DNA of 64,000 nt from Straminergon stramineum (GCA_963920665.1 OY987265.1:7879001-7943000); one strand, 5' to 3'; numbered from the stretch's first letter, positions 50,320 through 62,385 are shown. Notes: generated from the letters alone by a model not told the origin. Made by a program: numbers and translations.

Positions 50320-51716
50320 ATGGCAATGCAGATGAACGAGGTATGGTTCTCTTTTCGAGTCTTCAGTAATTCCTTGATCAGGCTGTGGTTTGTGCGCATT
50401 GGTAGCCTTCGGTTAATTTACTGCGGTGGATTTAGCGAGCGATGACTATGGACGTGAACCCTAATTCTGTTTTCTGTCTGCAGTTCTTCTACAGAGGAAA
50501 CGAGCCACATTGGCTCAAAAAAGACGAGCACCAGCGTCCCCATGGCTACAAGGCAGATTTTGATTATCCTACCTCCGGGCGAACTCTCCCGGTACGCAAC
50601 GCTCTGTCCTGAGTGCATTAACATCATTGTCCAGGTCACCATCGGGTGGTGTCTGAAACTTTCTTTCATGCACACCCCACTCAATTATGAATCAAACAAT
50701 GTGAAGAGCTTGCTTAACCGAAACCATTGTCTGTGCAGACCTACGAATTCAAGGTCCCCATGTGCTGTCCGAAGTGCGAGGAGAAAGTCCGCGAGGAGCT
50801 CTCGGAGATGGACGGCGTGTGCGAGATTTTCGCCGATCAGCTCAGCGAGAGAGTGACCGTCACAGGCTTCTTCGATCCATTCCAAGCGCTGAAGAAGATG
50901 AAGCGCATCAAGAAGAAATCGCAGTTCTGGAACGGAAGGGTTGCAGCTCAAAAATCCATCTACCGTGACGACCGAAGCTCCTTCAAGAAGCCTCACTCCC
51001 GAAAACAGGAAACCGTGTACCGTGCATTCCCAAGCCAAATCTCGTACAACAGAGAGCCGTCTCGCAGCTCCAGCTCCCGATTCAAGAACAAATACGGCTC
51101 TTACGATGATGAGATTTCGTACTCCAGTCTTCGTCATGGAAGCGCAAACAGAAACATGTTCTACGATGACGAGGTTTCTTACTCTCGTCCTCGTCCTGCA
51201 AGTGCAAACAGAAACATGTTCTATGATGACGAGGTTTCTTACTCTCGTCCTCGTCCTGCAAGTGCAAACAGAAACATGTTCTATGATGACGAGGTTTCTT
51301 ACTCTCGTCCTCGTCCTGCAAGTGCAAACAGAAACATGTTCTGTGATGACGAGGTTTCTTACTCTCGTCCTCGTCCTGCAAGTGCAAACAGAAACATGTT
51401 CTACGATGACGAGGTTTCTTACTCCCGTCCTCGTCCTGCAAGCGCAAACAGAAACATGTACTATCCAGGGTCTTTCGATGATGAGGTTTCAAACTCCGGT
51501 AGCCGTCCTTCCAGAAACAAGTTCTACGGTTTTTATGATGATGAGATTTCGTACTCTGATCTCCGCCCTTCAAGCTCATACATGCCGGGGGGATACAGAC
51601 AAGGCGATTCTTCAAGCTCTTTGCCACGAAGCCAGCCTTTCCGATACGAAACTGTTCCACCATTTGCACAAGAGTATGACACTGAGTACCCCATGGAGGA
51701 GTATCCCTTCTACTGA
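50320..51716 (+). CDS. HMA-domain protein with tandem DDEVSYS repeats, 3 exons
   Basis: Model join(50320..50340,50484..50591,50739..51716), 368 residues; introns GTATGG...CAG and GTACGC...CAG, both phase 0. An HMA (heavy-metal-associated) fold normally binds a metal ion through CxxC; here about residues 45-110 carry VPMCCPKCEEKV with C53 and C56, and the ferredoxin-like pattern continues to the VTGFFDPF region. A basic, Ser-rich stretch follows, then five 20-residue units (FYDDEVSYSRPRPASANRNM type) and degenerate units on both sides, ending MEEYPFY. There is no C-terminal CaaX, so it is not a prenylated HIPP. The exon 3 frame is open slightly upstream, but the only in-frame initiator there would be TTG; the two upstream exons give an ATG and join cleanly. 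Metal binding is inference. Confidence 0.85.
51159..51458 (+). repeat. Five 60-bp coding tandem repeats
   Basis: Five units of exactly 60 bp within exon 3 of the HMA gene, almost identical in DNA, including silent sites. One unit changes the Tyr codon to TGT (Cys) at about 51342. Flanking half-units (from 51106 and 51474 onward) are more diverged, as expected for an array that grew from its middle. Confidence 0.95.
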
Positions 51717-54153
51717 AGAACGATGTTGTCATATATTAATATCAATTTTGGTCTTGAGAGTAGAATGTTGATATTGAGTTTCCATGATCGCGGATATAGT
51801 GATAGATATTTGTAGAGATCTAGAGCAGAGGTTTTTTACCCCAAGAAGAATATATGCCATTCTGCGGGATTGGAGGATCGAGCTCCATTGATTGGAGAGG
51901 TTGCTAGCAGGACTTGCGGCGTCTAAGACGCATGACGATTGAGTGTATAGAGAAGATGAAGAGAGGCAGATGTGACAAGCTTCGAATTCTTTGTTCTTCA
52001 CATCGTATAAGATGTGACCATCAGCTGACTGAGATAAATAAACAGCATTTGACTCTGTCAACTTCATTTGAATACTCTTTTAGCAGTCTTTTCCTATAAT
52101 TGTAGTGTACTTGGAAATTGCGTTTTGCTCGAATTTTCGTCGTCTGCTGATGTCCAAAGCCAGCATAATGTCTCGGCAGACAGATTCGGCGTGCTCCAAT
52201 TGATGAAATAGAATCGACGTAAACATTATGCACAGAAGTTGTGCGCACCACAATCTTCTTTGCGCACAGGGTTTCTTTGTGTAACAAACTTTCAAAGATG
52301 TTAATTTGGAGAGGCTACTAGGATTTGCATAGGGCAGTTCTATAGATACGAAGCCAGGTAATTTTTCATATGGCAGAATTTCTGCAGTTTTGGTCATTCT
52401 CCCGTTATCACCTGCAGTGACTGAGTGCGAAATTTGATTAGGGGGATTTCACTTCACTTGGTAAGTGTAGAATTTTTGATAAGTGTGGCGACCATGAAGT
52501 TGTTAGGAGGTTTAATGATCCCCAGTAGGTATACGGTTAAGGTCTTGGGGGCATGCGATTGAGTGATGACACAATTAGGAGTCTCCGATGGTACGACTTC
52601 AACTCTTCAAGCAAGAGTCAAGACCAAAAAGCTGTTTAATTTTTTAGAAGAAGTATAGAGCACCCATGCCACTTTCTTTGGGCAAAGAAGTGTTGGAATG
52701 CAACTTGGATGGTCTCTTGGATTTATGTCATCTTCTTTGATGAGTCAGAATTAAAACCTTTTCGGTTCAAGTCGATGGCAACATCTGTGCTACCTTACAC
52801 ATTTATTACCCGAGATATGCTCTTATGCTCTTATTATAACTTATGCAAGATTGATAGCTCACTTGTAAATAAGTGTGCAGTACCGTAATATAACTTATAA
52901 CTATATCTGCTCTCCACTGCAAATAGCTTCATTTCTCCAATGGTGATCGAAAAGATGAAAATAATTCTAGTGCTTCACATTCTCAACCACTGTCCACCGT
53001 AAGCCTTCAGTCTACCATTCTCAAAGCCAAACTGCCCTCTAGAGATACAGCACTCTTCTCCCTAGCTAAGAAATTCCAGAAATGCATATTTTAAAAGGTC
53101 AGGTTGCCAGGGTCCAAGTATTTGAAGTAAGTATGCAAAACTGCGTCAAGAGAGGGTCAGATCAAAGATCTGGATGTTCAACCGTTTGAATTAACCCTGA
53201 ACCCCTATTGACCCAAGCTACGATTTTGTGGTCGCTGTCCCTCTTCTTTGAGCTGCCCGTTCTCAAATTTTGAGTTTTTTTTAGAATAAAATTTATTTAC
53301 ACAAAATAGACTGAGTTATGAATCCAATGGAGGTAGTTTCATCAAATTCCAAATTAAACTCTGCCTTGTGGAATTTCTTAAAGTTGAGTGGTGTAGTGTA
53401 GTTCACATCTCATTTTGGGGGGTTGGGCATGGACTAAAAAAGTCAGCCAACCAATGCAATTGTTGCCCACCTCAAAAAGGTCAAATCCACCTAGAAAAGG
53501 ACAAATCCAAGGAGCTCAAGGAGAAGACAAGTTTCCCATTCTTGTTTTTCTTACAAACACTATTCTCATTTCAATGACCATTGTGCATTGTAAGCTTTAC
53601 TATGAAGTAAAAAATGCTTTGAATGTCGTGAAATTTTAGTTGAGTATTCTCAACACTCTTATCTTTCACTAAGCACAAAAAGGTCATCATTTTGAAATAT
53701 TCTCACTGAGATATGCTCCTTCAAAATGCAATGCCATGTTTTTCCATTAACCCAAATAAAACTTCAAACTTAAATATCTACTGATTGTATGGTCAAATAA
53801 TCTGAATTTTTTGAGGTGCTCATCAATTTTATCCTCCATGGCCATCTTGTTTTCCTTAGAGTAATGCCCTTCGTAGTTCATTCAATCTTTTTTAGACAAC
53901 ATGTCAATAGTCAATCATACGGGATCTTAGCTATATAGTTTGGCAAGACTCGAAATGGATTATCAAGGAAAGGAGATGTTCTAATGTGGCACATTGTCAT
54001 TAGATTGAAGTCTATAATAGAGAACTATATAGAATGTATGTTGTAATTATAGCATCTCTTTGAACAACCTTTTTTTAAAATACAGATCAAATGAAATGCA
54101 TTAGAAATTACTTCATTATGATATTATTGACTTTTCTATAGAACAAAATGTAT
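51717..54153. other. 3' flank of the HMA gene and intergenic DNA
   Basis: The first few hundred bases are likely 3' UTR. Open frames here (51729-52397 minus, 53368-53639 plus) have no recognisable domain and no supporting splice sites. Confidence 0.4.
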
Positions 54154-54731
54154 TTAACCCCTAAACGTCTAGATTCATCTCCAAAACTAATGATTTCAGA
54201 AAAATCATTATTAAGTGCAATTTGGAAGCATATTTTGGGATTGACATACAAACAAAAGTTGTAGATTGTGAGTTGTAGATTCCATCCGTATGGTTCAATT
54301 CACCAATGCTATCACCAATCTTTTTTTTATAAATTTTGAAAGAGAAATTCCAAAATTCCTTTAAAATTCAATTACAAGTAAAATATTATCATTTTTTCAG
54401 TAAAATTTGTTGTAATGGATTTGAAATGAGGTTCTCTTCACATGGTGATTTTTTGAAATTTTTGTGTTCTTTAAATCTATGACCTCATTTTGGCAAATCC
54501 AATTTTGAACTAAAGTCAATGCAGTTTGACCACTTGACATACTTGCACATTCGTAATTTTAGAAAAATATGTACTCTAGTAACATCAAATCCAACCCTTA
54601 GATAGGACAACAACTTTGTAACGTATCTCCACAAATTAAAATAACTTTCATTCAAGTAGTTAGGAGGATGAAACTAGAGTTTCAATCTGTTCATCGTCTA
54701 GAAAATGGACGTCGGAGCGCTTAGGGGTTAA
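54154..54731 (-). mobile_element. TTAA-flanked MITE, subfamily K copy 2
   Basis: 578 bp, left TTAACCCCTAAACGTC, right GCGCTTAGGGGTTAA. It is the reverse complement of 31779-32365, with better-preserved ends. Confidence 0.82.
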
Positions 54732-55969
54732 CTTACCTATGGACTACTTGTAGTGTAGGTATATTGACAACTTCCATCTCCTTGCTTTTGCTATTAATTT
54801 TAGCCATAAAGATGATTTTTTTATTTGAATCCATCTAATGAAATAAATTTTATTAAGTATAGTTTCTATAGGTGTTTGCATGCTACAATACACAATTATT
54901 TTTGTTACAATGCATCGACATGTGTAAGAGTTCAAAATTGAAAAATTCACCTTCATATGTGGAAATTGAATTTGATTTTTATTTTATGAATGTTGGCATT
55001 GTAGATATAGAGCTTGCTCAATAGCTTGAGGAAGAAATGATAGTCTACCCTAAGTTTAATTTTCACATACTAAGGTGAATTTTCAAAGTTTTGAATTTTG
55101 GTGTGCATAGGTGTATTGTGGCAAAAAAATATTATGAAAAGTAAGGTGCAAACACCCTTACTCCTATTCGAAAGTTTGAAAAAAATCCTAATTAAAAATT
55201 GAATATTTTACAACAATTTGAACTTTGGCTATATAACCAAAATTTATTGATTTGATAATTATAAAATAAAACAAATATTTGGATTAAATGATGGCACTCT
55301 AAACCTATTTTGGAAATTGTGTGTGCTTAAAAGAATATTAGAGCTTGTTTAGGAGTATTTTGTATATAATTCAAATTTTCTTCACTTTTACTCAAAATTT
55401 CACATTAATTTCAACTTTTCACAAAAGTATTTAAATTTTTTACAACATATACATGATATGTATGTGATATCATCTTTGAATAAGAAATATAAGAAATATA
55501 AGAAATTTCATTTATAAATAGTCACAAAATGGGATAGAGGGAGTGAAGGATTTTGAAGTTAAATAGGGCGACCATAAGCTAACTTGCTACTTGAAGCTAA
55601 ATCTATAAAGCTACAAAGGACAAAAACTTCCTATGTATAACTTTCAAGGTTCTTGGAAAAACAAATCATAATCCTAGTCATGGGGATGCTATTTTGTGAG
55701 CCTTGAAGCATGAGTGTGGAGCCTAGGAGCTTGTGAGCCTACAATTTTGGAGTGATTTTTTTGTATTTTTTTGTGTAGGACCTATAACCGTGGAGTAATA
55801 GTTTCTTGAATTTATAGTTAGAGAACTTAATAGAATAGTCAATTGAGGCCTTGCAATTACAAAATTGTGCAAGGAATATCATGTATGATAGAGAAAATAC
55901 AACACATCATGCACTAAAAGAAATCAATACCATAAAAAAAATAGTAGCTAGTGTTTAGTATGCATCTTC
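54732..55969. other. AT-rich spacer, no gene recognised
   Basis: Short direct repeat TATAAGAAATATAAGAAAT near 55485. Nothing else supported. The part next to 55970 is the 3' flank of the methylase pseudogene. Confidence 0.35.
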
Positions 55970-58900
55970 TTAAAGAAAACTAGTAGAGGATGTAGAGGTT
56001 GAGCTATCATCATTGTTAGATTGTTCACCATTAGACTCTTTAGTAGAGTCATCTATGAATTTTAAAACAGGAGGATCAATAAAATGGGCCCTAGAAGTTT
56101 GTTTAGGGTCTAGGACTACAATTTTTTTGAAAACTGCCTCCGCATAGATTGGGAGCTCAAAAGTTCTAGGTAGACTTGGGAGGAATCCCATATTTGTGAA
56201 GAATGGTCGATGTTGTGACTTGGTTACTCTCTCAGCTTGCCTATACAAAGAAGACATCCAAATATCAAAACCAATTGTAGTATAATAAACCTTAGAATTG
56301 AATTAATAAAGATTAGGGAAAAACTTACTTACTGAATGTGGATTTCTTCACAATGTGCTAGACTTCCACCTCTTCATTGTCCAAATCAAGAGGAGCAACT
56401 ACTGAGTATTGAGGTTGCATCTCAACAACCCCCAGTGGGCGGATGCATGGAGCAAGTAATGCATCAAAGATTGTCTTATCTTCTTCCAATGCTAGAATAT
56501 GGCGATAAGTAGCTTGGTAAGCGTGGAGGCTAGAACTTGCATTAAGAAGAAATTGATTGAACAAAAATGATTGGAATTGAAGGTAACTTGTAATGAAAAA
56601 TAAAAGACATCAAATGGAAAAAAACAAAGAAGGTATATGTACCTGTAGATGTGGTGCAATCCATGACAACATCATCAAGCGAAGAAGTTGCCTCAATCAA
56701 CCTTTGTATGAAAGGGCAAGCCTTTTCACGAGGACCACACCAAAGCTTGTCACCATTCATTACAACATCATCTTTTCCACGAAAATTTTGAAGGATGTCA
56801 TCGCAGCCAACATTAATACCAACAGCATCATGAGAAGGAACTCATTGGAATAAAAATGAAGATGCACTTCGTCATGCTGAAGCTTTGACGTAAAGGGATA
56901 TGGCGAAGCGCATAGTCTACACAATATATGAAATAAGAGTCCATTTCTAGGAAAAAAATGGAAAATGGAAAGCTTCAACATTTTGAGATTTAGCGTACTA
57001 TAGAAGCGGGGTCTGCAGGTGAAGTGAGGTGCAATCTATTCATGCCCCACCAATCTTTTTTGGATTGAAAACCGAATGTTTTGCAAAATCCTAGAAGGTA
57101 TGATTTAATCACACGACTAAATGGGTACATAACAATCATACCACCACCATTATGTAGGAAGTTCTCAACAAAGTTGAACATAGGTTACAACCATTCTTTG
57201 GAGAATTGGTTCCATTGTGGAACGGATGCAAGTGGATTTGATATGGTAGGAACATGTAGACCTTCTAGGACGTCTACAAGTATCAAGTCTATAGCCGCTT
57301 GTTTACTTAGAATACCCTTGAAGAATCGATCTTTATCAAACGAATGTTGCACACAAGAAATCATTTCAAAGATTTAATAAATATATAATAAAATAAATAG
57401 AGTCTAACAATGACCTTAGTTAAAAAGTAGGAATTACCATGTTCAAGAAGTTCATGACTTCATTGTATGCTTCTGGAAGAGGACCTTCAAATTCAAGTAA
57501 TCTACCCATTGAAATGTTGAGGATGAATTCATCAACAACATGTAAAGATTTCAAGTCTTGAACTTGAGGTTGTGGGCCATACATCAATTGTTGTTGAGTG
57601 AGAGAAAAACTTGAGGATGTATCCTTCATACCTCCCTCACTAGTCACCTACTCAGGCATTGATGCATCCTCCTTACTTTTCTTACCCTTCTGTTTGCCTT
57701 TAGACTTGTTTGCAAGTCGGTCTTCCTTCTTCTTTTCGTTCTCTGCAGCCTTCTTCTTTGCTTCTTCTAACCTATCTTGTTTCTTCTTATCTGATATTTC
57801 TTGTCTCTTCATAGCCTTCTTTCTAGCATTAGCATCTAAACCATCAAATTCGTCAAATTCTGGATCCACAACAACATTGTCTTTAATTGATTGAAAAAGT
57901 GCCACCTCTTTAGGTGGTGTATATCCTTGGCTACACTCAAGGTACCAAGCTCCAACTTAAAGATGTGCACTGGTCTAGTTCTTGATTTGTAACGGTGAGA
58001 ATATACAATTTGTGGACGATCTATCAAGCCAAGTATTGAGGAAGAAAGGTAAATCGGTCTTTGTAATTGCCTTTTTTACATACAACTCATATTTGAAGTA
58101 CCTTGACATTGGAAAAACAAAAATTAGTATTTCAAGGCACCATGATAGTACAAATTTGATTACAATGATATGCACTTCTTTTCAACAATGAAATTTGCAT
58201 ACCTATAAATGAGCAGCTTCACTGCAAGATTGGAGCCCTTAAAGTCCTTAAAAGAATTCAACTTCTTGAAGGCATTGGCCCCCTTGAAAACCCCAACATA
58301 GGCATGGTCCCACAATTTTATCCGCCATCCCTTTATATACTCAAAGATAGTCTGAGGCTTCGTAGGCACATCCATATTAATTGGAATATTGTCTGATTGA
58401 ATGATTGTGTCAAACAACTTCAAGACAATGTCTTCAATCTGGAAAAAAAATACAAAATGTTTAAATCACAATACCAAAAAAGTAGATTGACTCATCCAAT
58501 GCACTCATACATTGTAATTGAGTCAAAAATCTTACCCCGACATACCAACATGCCTTTGATAGGAAGGTAGTTATCTTTTTTTCATTAGCAGGTCCGGCGG
58601 GAAACCTACGAGCTTCTCATGTAGGTCCTGAAGAATTCAACCACTCTAGCCACTTTATTTTGTAGGTTGCAGTCACATTTGTTGTCGCAATCAATTGAAA
58701 TTTCTCCAAGGTCAATTCCAAAAGAGCATACAAGGTCTAATGTCATTCAATCTGTACAAATTTTAGAGATTAGAAAATAGAAATTTCACATCAAATGAAA
58801 AGTGCATAAAACATAATATAAGATGTGTGAACTATTACCTCTTCAAGACACTCTTGTCCGAGTGATGGATTTGCTACAGAGACAATTTTGGACAATTTCC

Positions 58901-60098
58901 TACACAACTTCTTAAAACTCTCTTTTGTTGAGCTCCGCATAGTTGCAACAATCCTAGCATTGGTGACTTCCTCAACAGGAGTGTCCCCATGGTATCTTCG
59001 CACTATAGCATCAGAAGCTTCAACAATCTCTTGCTACAAAATTAGACGTAAAATGATTTGACTTAGAAAAAAAGTTCTAGGAATTCTATAACATCAAACA
59101 AGTTCAATGTTTGAATGAAATATTCATATATATACCATTTTTGCATACCTGAAAAATGAAGGATGTGAAAACCTCAAGGGGCATTGAATACCAGGTTTTA
59201 CGAACACTTTGTTGACAAATCTTCACATCCGCCGGGCGCAAAAGTTCATCGAACTTCTCTAGTGGCATAGATCCGTATTTCCGAACCCGATACAATATAT
59301 GAGCTAAATTTGTTTTTACATGAGAATTCTCAGTGTGCTTGGTTAGAATACAAAATTTAGAGAGTTAATTGACTACGTTGCAATTGAAAATCTAAATAGA
59401 ATAAATTTCACCAAGAAACAAACAAGTATAGGTTTAGAAGTCCTCACTTGTTGATGTCATGCATAACTTGCATAGTTATGCCAATACGACCTCTCGTATC
59501 CAAGATTATTGAATCCCTTGATATGTGCCATACCTTCTCCGCATTGTGTAGTCTAGAGATATGGCTCATCCACGCAATACAGCGGTGGTTGCCATCACAC
59601 ACATAAAATTTATGATCCACCAAATGCCTCAATTCTAGTTGAGATCTAAGCTGAGCATTGAAGTCATCATTCACTGAGTTCCATAGTGGTCCCCAATCCT
59701 GCTTCTCGGACTCAAAGAAAAACTCAGACAATCCTTCTTCGTCATAAAATTGAAACATAGAAAACGCAAGCACCTTCTTCATATCCATGGACAAATTGCT
59801 ACTCCAATTTTGTCAAATCACATGTGAGGGTTGGTCTTACCATTGGCATTGGAACCAACCGGCACAAGGGGATGCGCATACGAGAGAGGTTGTTTGTTGT
59901 GAGTCTCAAGCTTGCTATAGTTGCCACAAAATCAAGTTTCTGACTTTTGCGAATGTCATCTTCCAATAGGTGCACATCTTCCTCAACATCCAACTCATCC
60001 ATATCATCATTAGGCACCTCTTGAAAATAAATAGGTTGTTGGTCACTATTGTTTGGTGAATGTAATTCCAAAGAGTGGACATTGGAGTCAATGATATT
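55970..60098 (-). pseudogene. Decayed ParB-like/DNA N4-N6 methylase fusion gene
   Basis: Approximate exons, 5' to 3': 60098-59448, 59337-59149, 59033-58839, 58736-58536, 58438-58203, 58101-57438, 57373-56999, 56916-56643, about 56535-56370, 56240-55970. The first has an acidic start, IPLCRLVPMPM and then FYVCDGNHRCIAWM, like the ParB/sulfiredoxin DGNHR nucleotide-site motif. The sixth carries a Lys/Glu-rich coiled segment. The seventh has IDLILVD where methylases have DPPY/SPPY (motif IV), then FLHNGGGMIVMYPF. The eighth has WCGPREK...LIEATSS and DDVVMDCTTSTG (motifs X and I), and the ninth YRHILALEEDK. IV-X-I is the beta-class order of DNA amino-methyltransferases. Broken by in-frame stops at 58617-58619, 57975-57977, 57957-57959, 57648-57650 and 57185-57187, frameshifts near 59800 and 56846, and an acceptor AG changed to AA (57374-57375). 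Confidence 0.7.
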
Positions 60099-60588
60099 CT
60101 AAATAGACAAATAAAAGAATGCAATCTAAGTTATAAGCTTTAAAATTGTTTCAATTAAGCAAAACCAATAATGAGATGAATTGAAGACAAATAGGATGTG
60201 TACTTCAAATGGTAGAGGAAATTGATGCAAAAAAGGTCAAATTTTGATTTATATAAAATGTGATGTAAATATATCATTTGAGTCTACATTCACATATTTT
60301 AACTATAGAATTCTAGATTACACAATGTAGACACATAATGTGATCATCCAAAATAAAGTTTGATGTTACTTCTAGCTCTACACCTTTTATAGGATCCTAT
60401 CCCAAAGATTGCAGAGAACTTCAAAGTAAATGAACAATCACATTTGATCCTATCAATGGGCAAAACTTTGGAGATGGCTAGATGGACAATTTCAATCTTT
60501 GTTATGTTCTTCTAGTAAAGCATCTAGACTTACCAATGACCTCTGCACCACTTCTTCCACAACTTTCATTGGTGGTACGACCTATAAT

Positions 60589-60950
60589 CATAGTTGTTTT
60601 GTCGAACACATTTTGCGGTTGGGTGTCGAGTTGTTCGTCTGATGTCGCGTGTCGTACAAGACGAGTGTCGTGTATACATGACAATTTTGACGAATAAAGC
60701 CTTATCCTAACAACAGAGATAATTTGAAATCTCATTTTATTTATGATCCATAATTAAGAATGGAACAAGTAATTATTAAATTGAGACACTTCAATAAAAT
60801 GAAACTCAAATATGTCAAGATTGGAAATAGAAAGTGTTTTATTTGAAAGTCAACCTTAAAGTTGACTTTATTAGACGGACAAGGGGGTCTACTAGACGTG
60901 TTGGACGTCGTGTTCGTCGTGTTGTCGAGTTGTTCGGCCGAACAACCATG
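60589..60950. mobile_element. hAT-type MITE with 8-bp target duplication
   Basis: 362 bp with ends CATAGTTGTTTTGTCGAACA and the inverted counterpart GAACAACCATG, flanked by CCTATAAT at 60581-60588 and 60951-60958. The 8-bp duplication and CA...TG ends fit the hAT superfamily. The right end contains the perfect palindrome GTTGTTCGGCCGAACAAC at 60929-60946. No transposase is inside. Confidence 0.8.
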
Positions 60951-61460
60951 CCTATAATCATTTTTATAATACAAATGTCAATTAGAAGAATTCAATATAT
61001 ATTCAAAACAATTCAAGGTTCAATCATTTCTAATAATTGTCATTAGACGTTTATCTTGAAATTGCAACAAGACACCAAGTCAACTAAAACATCCTTTTAG
61101 TCTTGAAAGACATATTTTTCTCATCATTGATCAACATTGATTCTAACAAAAAAATTCTAAAGGATGTTTAAAAAAACAATCAAGAACTTGATTTTAGAAA
61201 ACTTAACCCAATCCAACTACCCTACATGGCTACTTGAAATGTCTTGGAACTAAAATACAAATATTGGTAACCTGCAATAGGAACAAATCTAGATGAGTTA
61301 CTCTTAAATTACAATGTATTGGATTGTAGAAGACCAATCACAACCTCACTCCCCCATAAGGATGTTCTTGGGAATAAGAGACCTTCTCCAATTGGAATCT
61401 TCTCTCACAATAAATTTTCTAGATGATGTTTAAACAAACTCCATGTTTAATAACTATCCC

Positions 61461-62385
61461 AACTCCTCACTCCCAAAATGTCCCTCTCGAGACCAAGAGC
61501 CATATTTTGGTGGACCTTGATCACTGCCAAACTTTGAATAAGGGTTTTCAAAACAAGTGGTACAAAATCATAAGGTAGAAATTGATCTTGAATTGCCCCA
61601 CCCATTAAGTCTCTCTTGGGTCTTGGGACCAAGAGGAATGTTTGATCTTGCCATATTGAACATTCTTGTCGCCCACTTCAAACTGGTAATATTGAAATAA
61701 TACTTACAAACAATAGAAGCAATTTAGGATCCCAGCCTACCCTACCCATAAAATCCCTCTTCGCACAGAGAGTCATATTTTGGTCTTGTCCTATCGGACT
61801 CTATTCTTGTAAACAAAAACATCACTAGTTAGATTCCTGACCAATCCTACCAAAAAATCCCTCTCGGGACCAATAGCCCTATTTTGGTCTTGTCCTATCG
61901 GACTCAATTGTTGCCACTAATGAAGCTAGTGATATTCAAAAAATTATGAACAAGAAGACCGAAAATTGATCCCAACTTGTTCTACCTACAATGTCGTTGT
62001 TGAGACTTAGAGCCATATTTTAGTCTTGCCTTCTCAAACTCAATTTTTGCTCTTGTGAACTCAAAATCATCAAGTAAACTTAAAATCAAAGGTCACCTAA
62101 ATGTCCAATGCCCCAACTCATAGACAATATTGTTTAGGATGCTTGCACTTATCCCTCAATCTTACTCAAAAGGATATCTTTTTGTCTAATAGTCAAAATC
62201 ATTCGTAGTATACAAAAAGTCACACCTCAAACAAGAAAAATAGAGTTGTATAATTGAGGGAGAAAAGAAAGCACATGCACCATTCAATGATATTTTTCAA
62301 ACACAGAAAATTGAAACAGATCCCGACATGCCCCACCCACAAAGTTTCTCTCGGGACTGAGGGCCATATTTTGGTCTTTTTTTCT
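61461..62385 (+). repeat. Irregular tandem array, about 105-350 bp spacing
   Basis: At least six diverged units at about 61479, 61597, 61736, 61840, 61972 and 62320 share CCCACCCAtAAAgTC, CTCTCGGGACCAAGAGCC, ATATTTTGGTCTTG and TATCGGACTC-type blocks. Spacing is uneven because insertions separate units. Confidence 0.7.

Noticed and set aside
50727..50738. Translation start at 50727 for the HMA gene
   Set aside because: The codon is TTG and lies inside a good 3' splice site (CTGTGCAG); the two upstream exons supply an ATG.
51159..51458. Regularly spaced 60-bp repeats as a CRISPR array
   Set aside because: The repeats are contiguous, have no variable spacers and lie in frame inside a spliced plant gene.
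50941..51771. Long open frames in other frames and on the minus strand (51082-51732) over the HMA gene
   Set aside because: They are by-products of the 60-bp repeat, whose length is a multiple of three and keeps all frames open.
55970..60098. A non-standard genetic code or nuclear RNA editing to explain the stops
   Set aside because: The four neighbouring genes use the standard code; frameshifts and a lost splice acceptor in the same locus point to ordinary decay.
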